Assembly (NCBI GenBank): GCA_016098155.1
Contig: JAAAJB010000511.1
Span: 1-25,992, forward strand
DNA from: Actinomortierella ambigua
Taxonomy: Eukaryota > Mortierellomycota > Mortierellomycetes > Mortierellales > Mortierellaceae
Length of the DNA stretch: 25,992 bases
Direction of reading: 5' to 3'
Part shown: positions 22,636 to 25,992 of the stretch, piece by piece
Position numbering within the stretch: position 1 is the stretch's first letter
How the letters are laid out: every line of letters begins with the position of its first letter
Notes under the pieces: generated by a model
The model's input: only the letters and a program-made list of their open reading frames with translations
Databases searched by the model: none
What the model was told of the DNA's origin: nothing
Made by a program: the position numbers and the translations under genes

Positions 22636-23295
22636 ACCTTGTCGCCCACAAAGTGGCCATTGGAACCATTCTTCACGAGCAGCTTCTCAGTGCGCTCAAT
22701 CCACTGTGGCACCTGGGTGGTCTTGAGCTCCTCCAGGTACTTGGGCGTCTCCTCGGGGGACGTCTGGAGCACCTTGTGCTGCCAAAAGCTGCTCAGACCA
22801 TAGGTCACGCTGATCACCACGTTCACTCGCATCTTCTCGATATCGGTCGATCCATCCAGGCCAAACTTGCTGGCCACGTACTGGTTAATGGCTGCCGCTT
22901 CGGGAACCTCAATGGTCTGGATTTGGTTTGGAAAGCAGCATAAATAGAATAAAAAGACGGGGAAGGCAATTTTGGGGGGAAGAGAAGGAGGGGATAAAGT
23001 CAAAATGGTAATTCAATTCTGGAGAAACAACAAACAATTGTCCTTGGGTATTCAATTGCTCTTTATTTTTTGGGAGGGGAGAGAGAGAGAGAGAGAAAGT
23101 TACCTCGCCAGACTCGGTGGTCTCGGTCAATACGGGCAAGGTGCCCAAGGGCGTGGTGGGCTTGACAGCGATCCAGTCGTCCCACGACTGAAACTTGTCT
23201 TCCCAGTCGGCGCCTGCAATGGTCAGCATCGCTCGGGCGGTGGCGCCGAGGCCGTGTGCCTTGAAATAGTGGAGCTGGAACTTGGATGCGGCCAT
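22218..23295 (-). CDS. Sigma-like glutathione S-transferase, array copy A
   Basis: Three exons on the minus strand: 23295-23104, 22916-22638 and 22460-22218, totalling 714 nt and 237 residues, all introns phase 0. The N-terminal thioredoxin-like domain begins KFQLHYFKAHG, with Tyr10 at the catalytic position of sigma-type GSTs, and continues with the cis-Pro loop GTLPVLTE. The next motif is VPEAAAINQYVASKFGL, where many GSTs have Ser (E/Q-S-x-A-I) contacting glutathione; here Ala occupies that place. The helical C-terminal domain includes FVGDK then ITHADV at the exon 2-3 join. The protein ends KKSHIC. The family catalyses glutathione conjugation or isomerisation in the cytosol; the substrate is unknown. 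It has the same exon lengths as copy B (24552-25500). Confidence 0.9.
22578..22633 (-). repeat. CT/GA microsatellite at the 5' end of GST-A intron 2
   Basis: About 27 GA units on the coding strand start a few bases after the donor (AAG then GTAAAG). Equivalent tracts sit at the same place in the decayed copy (about 24097-24149) and, in degraded form, in copy B. Confidence 0.9.
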
Positions 23296-23411
23296 GGTTC
23301 GTCAACGATGAATGTTGGTCTGTAGGGATGGGTACGTAAGTGCGTGTGAGGTGCGTGCGTGCGTGTGTGCGTATGTGAGTATGAATAAAAAAAAATTGTG
23401 GGTCAACTGCT

Positions 23412-23420
23412 CTTTTTAAA
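23412..23420 (-). promoter_or_regulatory. TATA-like element upstream of GST-A
   Basis: TTTAAAAAG on the minus strand, about 117 nt before the start codon. It is positioned like the clearer TATAAAAAGG of copy B. Confidence 0.4.
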
Positions 23421-23907
23421 TCTTTGGGGGATCAAGGTTGCTGAATAATTTGAACAGGGAGTTGGCAATGCTTGGGAAAATCCAATGGAGCATAACTCTG
23501 TTGAACAGAAGCTCCTCTGCTTTGCAACTCTCCCCCCCCCCCTTCCTGCCGCCGCCTTTCATTCTGGTACGTATTGATCGAAAACAGGTTGACGTACTCC
23601 ATTTAGTACACCGCAGTTGATCTTTTTTCTGTTCTGTTCTTTGGGCCCAGCAGGGAAAGAAATCACATCTGCCATTTGCATCCTTGCACGACTGCGCTCC
23701 CGTCCCATGAATACGGTGAAAATTGCTATATACAACAGGAAAACAAAAAACAAAACAATCATGCCTGTAAATGGAAGAATTTCGAAGATCTCGGTGGGAA
23801 TGCACATATTCAGACAGGGAAAAGGAAAGGAGATGCGTGTCCTCTATCATTCGTCTTCGGAAGATTGATAGCGACCTAAAAAAAATGCAGTGTCCATCCC
23901 GTCTTGG
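23421..23907. other. Spacer between GST-A and the decayed GST copy
   Basis: No gene is supported. A minus-strand ORF at 23559-23807 encodes one hydrophobic stretch but has no counterpart in the other spacer of the array (25600-25854). The left end is the upstream promoter of GST-A; the right end resembles the sequence after the stop of copy C (the shared CATCCC/AATCCC-GTCTTGGTTAGCC block). Confidence 0.4.
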
Positions 23908-24093
23908 TTAGCCGACAGCGTGGCTCTTCATGTCGAAGACTAGATATGTGAGGTGGATATCGACCTCGTGCTTCACGGCAAACAGGTTGGGTGCAGTCTT
24001 TTCATTTAGTACGTCTTCCAGTAGGGTAGCTATGAAAGTACTCGCGTAGACATTAAACTACTGTAAGTAATTTTGCATTCGTAGGGAACATTC

Positions 24094-24151
<58 letters not shown>

Positions 24152-24440
24152 AACGTTACCATTTCACCAACAAAGTGACCGTACGAGCCATTCTTCACCA
24201 GCACCCTCTCGCAGTTGGCGATCCAAGTCGGGAATTTGTTGGCCTTCCTGCTTAGCCCCCCCCCCTGGCCCTTGGGTGTCACCTATGCCGCAGCTGTAAT
24301 CACCCTGTGGACCCAAAAGACGCCAAGGCTGGTATGGGGGCTCTGGGCCACGTTGATGTGGATCTGCTCCGCCTCGAGCTGACTACGTCAAACTCCGTTG
24401 CTCAATGGCCAAGCCTTTAGGTATCACATGTGCCTTAACG
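23908..24440 (-). pseudogene. Decayed glutathione S-transferase copy
   Basis: Remnants of GST exons 2 and 3 on the minus strand. The exon 2 relic (about 24440-24159) can be followed piecewise: a fragment reading IPKGLAIEQR, another like INVAQSPHTSLGVFWVHRV, and the better-kept end WIANCERVLVKNGSYGHFVG. It has stop codons and frame breaks between them and a C run near 24257-24266. The intron keeps a long CT/GA tract (24097-24149). The exon 3 relic (about 24055-23908) is still open, with VLNEKTAPNLFAVKHEVD, but has lost about 25 codons in the middle and ends DMKSHAVG. No exon 1 was found upstream. The C-terminal end VG is closer to copy C than to A or B. Confidence 0.85.
24097..24149 (-). repeat. 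CT/GA microsatellite in the decayed GST copy
   Basis: Nearly pure dinucleotide repeat at the position that matches the 5' end of intron 2 in the intact paralogs. Confidence 0.9.
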
Positions 24441-24551
24441 GCGACGCAAAAAAAAATAAGATCGAAGGGTGATGTCAATCCATATTGGGTTCATTGCTAA
24501 TACACTAATATCGCCCTAGTTTTTTTTTCATACCCTATGCTATTGTTGCTC

Positions 24552-25500
24552 TTAACAAATATGGCTCTTCTTCATGTCAAAGGGGACCTTGGGGTTGACT
24601 ATGATCTCCATGCCAGCACTCAGTTCGTCAAACAAGTCAGACTTGCGGAAAGCGTGGTAGCGTGGGTGGCTATCCGTCTTGCGCTTGTTTGCAAACAGAT
24701 TGGGTGCTGTCTTCTCGTTCAGCACTGCATCCATACCCTTCACTGCCAGCAGGTAGTCCATCATTCCACTCGCGGTCAGGTCGGCATATGTGATCTATTG
24801 CGAGCAGATCGGGGCAGAATACGTGGTTGAGTCACTATTCACTATCTCCACCTTCCCATCCCTTGTTTGTTTTTCTTCTTCTTATCTTTCTCTCGCTCTC
24901 TTTTTTACCTTGTCGCCCACGAAATGGCCATTGGATCCGTTCTCGACGAGCAGTTTCTCGGCGCGCTCAATCCACTCTGGCACCTGGATAGTTTTGTACT
25001 CCTCCAGATACTTGGGCCTCTCTTCGGGGGTCATCCGGAAGATCTTGTGCTGCCAAAAGCTGCTCAGCCAATGGGTCACGCTGATCACCATATTCACCTG
25101 CATCTTCTCAATGTCAGTCGATCCATCTAGGCCAAACTTGCTGGCCACGTACCGCTCCATGACTGCTGCTTCGGGGATCACAATGGTCTAGCGAGGGGCA
25201 AAGAATCAAGAGAAGGGGAGGAAAAAGTCAATGAAGGCAAGTCCATTTCTCTTTTCTCTTTTTCCTACTATTATTTTTTTTGGGGGGGGGGGAAGAGTGA
25301 GGGATTACCTTGCCAGACTCTGTGGTCTCGATCAAAACAGGCAAGGTTCCCAGAGGTGTGGTGGGCTTGACAACGTCCCAGTCGTCCCACGATTGGTATT
25401 TGTGATCCCAGTCGGCTCCTGCGATGGTCAGCATCGCGCGGGTGACATTGCTGAGGCCATGCGCCTTGAAATAGTGGATTAGGAACTTGGATGTGGTCAT
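24552..25500 (-). CDS. Sigma-like glutathione S-transferase, array copy B
   Basis: Three exons on the minus strand: 25500-25309, 25187-24909 and 24794-24552, totalling 714 nt and 237 residues. Exon lengths and phase-0 junctions are identical to copy A. The N-terminus KFLIHYFKAHG keeps Tyr10, and GTLPVLIE supplies the cis-Pro loop. The following motif is IPEAAVMERYVASKFGL, again with Ala in place of the glutathione-contacting Ser. The central block of exon 3 (GMDAVLNEKTAPNLFANKRK and on to AFRKSDLF) is identical to copy A in protein and almost identical in DNA, whereas exon 1 is clearly more diverged. Ends KKSHIC. Role inferred from family: cytosolic glutathione-dependent detoxification or isomerase activity; substrate unknown. 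Confidence 0.92.
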
Positions 25501-25589
25501 GTTGACAACAAATGAAATTTGCGTGTAGGTGTGTGAGCTGCGTGTGCGAGAGATTAGAGAGATTGAAAAAAAAAAGGCCTGTGAGCCGC

Positions 25590-25598
25590 CTTTTTATA
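25590..25598 (-). promoter_or_regulatory. TATA box of GST-B
   Basis: TATAAAAAG on the minus strand, about 90 nt upstream of the start codon, in a good position for a core promoter. Confidence 0.6.
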
Positions 25599-25854
25599 CT
25601 AACTAGTTGCTGATTAGATTGGACAGAGGAGGAGAGGACACGAGTGGAACGTCTGGTATTGCACATCCTGCACGTCTGCTTTGTTGTGAACAACAATAAT
25701 TTTACAATCCAAAAGGCGTGGAATGGGAGTAACGCCTCGAAGTTCTTGGAGGAAGACAGATATTAGGAAAATGTTAGAGGTTTATTCTCCTTCACTGTGC
25801 ATCAGAAGATAGATGGTTACAAATAAAAAGAGGAGCATGCCAATCCCGTCTTGG
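25599..25854. other. Spacer between GST-B and GST-C
   Basis: About 250 nt without a supported gene. It holds the upstream part of the GST-B promoter and the 3' UTR of copy C, including AAATAAA-like sequence near 25821-25828. Confidence 0.4.
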
Positions 25855-25992
25855 TTAGCCCACAACGTGGCTCTTTTTCATGTCAAAGGGGAAGTTCTTC
25901 CTGCTGGCATATGCCTCTAGGAGGCGACTCATCTCCAAGAACTCGTCCGACTTTCGGAAGGCCAGGTATGAGGGGTGGCTGTCGACCTTGCG
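25855..25992 (-). CDS. Glutathione S-transferase, array copy C (3' end only)
   Basis: The last 45 codons and stop of another GST gene that runs off the right edge. The visible part reads RKVDSHPSYLAFRKSDEF, matching RKTDSHPRYHAFRKSDLF of copies A and B, and then diverges before FPFDMKKSHVVG. The reading frame is intact as far as it can be seen. The sequence after its stop resembles that after the decayed copy, suggesting these two are closest relatives. Confidence 0.88.
   Translation of the reverse strand, partial: RKVDSHPSYLAFRKSDEFLEMSRLLEAYASRKNFPFDMKKSHVVG

Noticed and set aside
23559..23807. Minus-strand ORF with one hydrophobic segment in the GST spacer
   Set aside because: A single Leu/Phe/Ile-rich stretch in an AT-rich spacer is not enough evidence, and the other spacer of the array has no counterpart.
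24828..24834. Second Gcn4-type site (TGAGTCA) in intron 2 of GST-B
   Set aside because: It is inside an intron near the 3' end of the gene, and a 7-bp match is expected by chance about this often in a window of 26 kb.

Overview
This window is nuclear DNA of a filamentous fungus. It carries intron-rich, well-spaced protein genes with short spliceosomal introns (about 90-340 nt), many T-rich and CT-rich tracts, a fungal ribosomal protein L3 gene, a Gcn4/CPC1-type bZIP gene and a GH5_12 glycosidase gene. The low-complexity, Q/P-rich proteins and the gene styles suggest an early-diverging fungus, perhaps Mortierellomycotina. That placement is an impression and was not tested. All exon models were built by hand from splice signals, reading phase and family similarity. 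Every complete model closes in frame, although the first exon of the L3 model and the start of the large Q/P-rich gene are inferred.

Layout, left to right. 1-699: simple repeats and no gene. 700-2001 (-): a mitochondrion-targeted helical-repeat protein with 3 exons. 2002-2831: the promoter region shared with the next gene. 2832-4651 (+): ribosomal protein uL3 (RPL3), apparently with a first coding exon that is only the ATG, followed by a 656-nt intron with a GC-AG type donor. 4958-11320 (+): a very large, mostly disordered Q/P-rich nuclear-type protein of about 2000 residues, with 4 exons and no recognised family. 12030-15115 (+): a TM9SF/Emp70 nonaspanin with 7 exons. 16833-18055 (+): a Gcn4/CPC1 bZIP activator whose leader holds two upstream ORFs and whose promoter holds a TGACTCA element. 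18591-21711 (+): a GH5_12 steryl-glucosidase/endoglycoceramidase-related enzyme with 4 exons. 22218-25992 (-): a tandem array of sigma-like glutathione S-transferases, consisting of two intact three-exon genes, one decayed copy between them, and the 3' end of a further copy cut by the window edge.

The genes do not form a single pathway. The most informative system is the bZIP gene. Its 5' leader reproduces the two-uORF layout known for fungal general amino-acid control genes (cpc-1, cpcA, GCN4) and it has a candidate autoregulatory site. The most dynamic region is the GST array, which shows duplication, decay, a probable gene-conversion tract, and a CT/GA microsatellite sitting just after the same 5' splice site in the paralogs.

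No tRNA, rRNA, CRISPR array or transposon was recognised.
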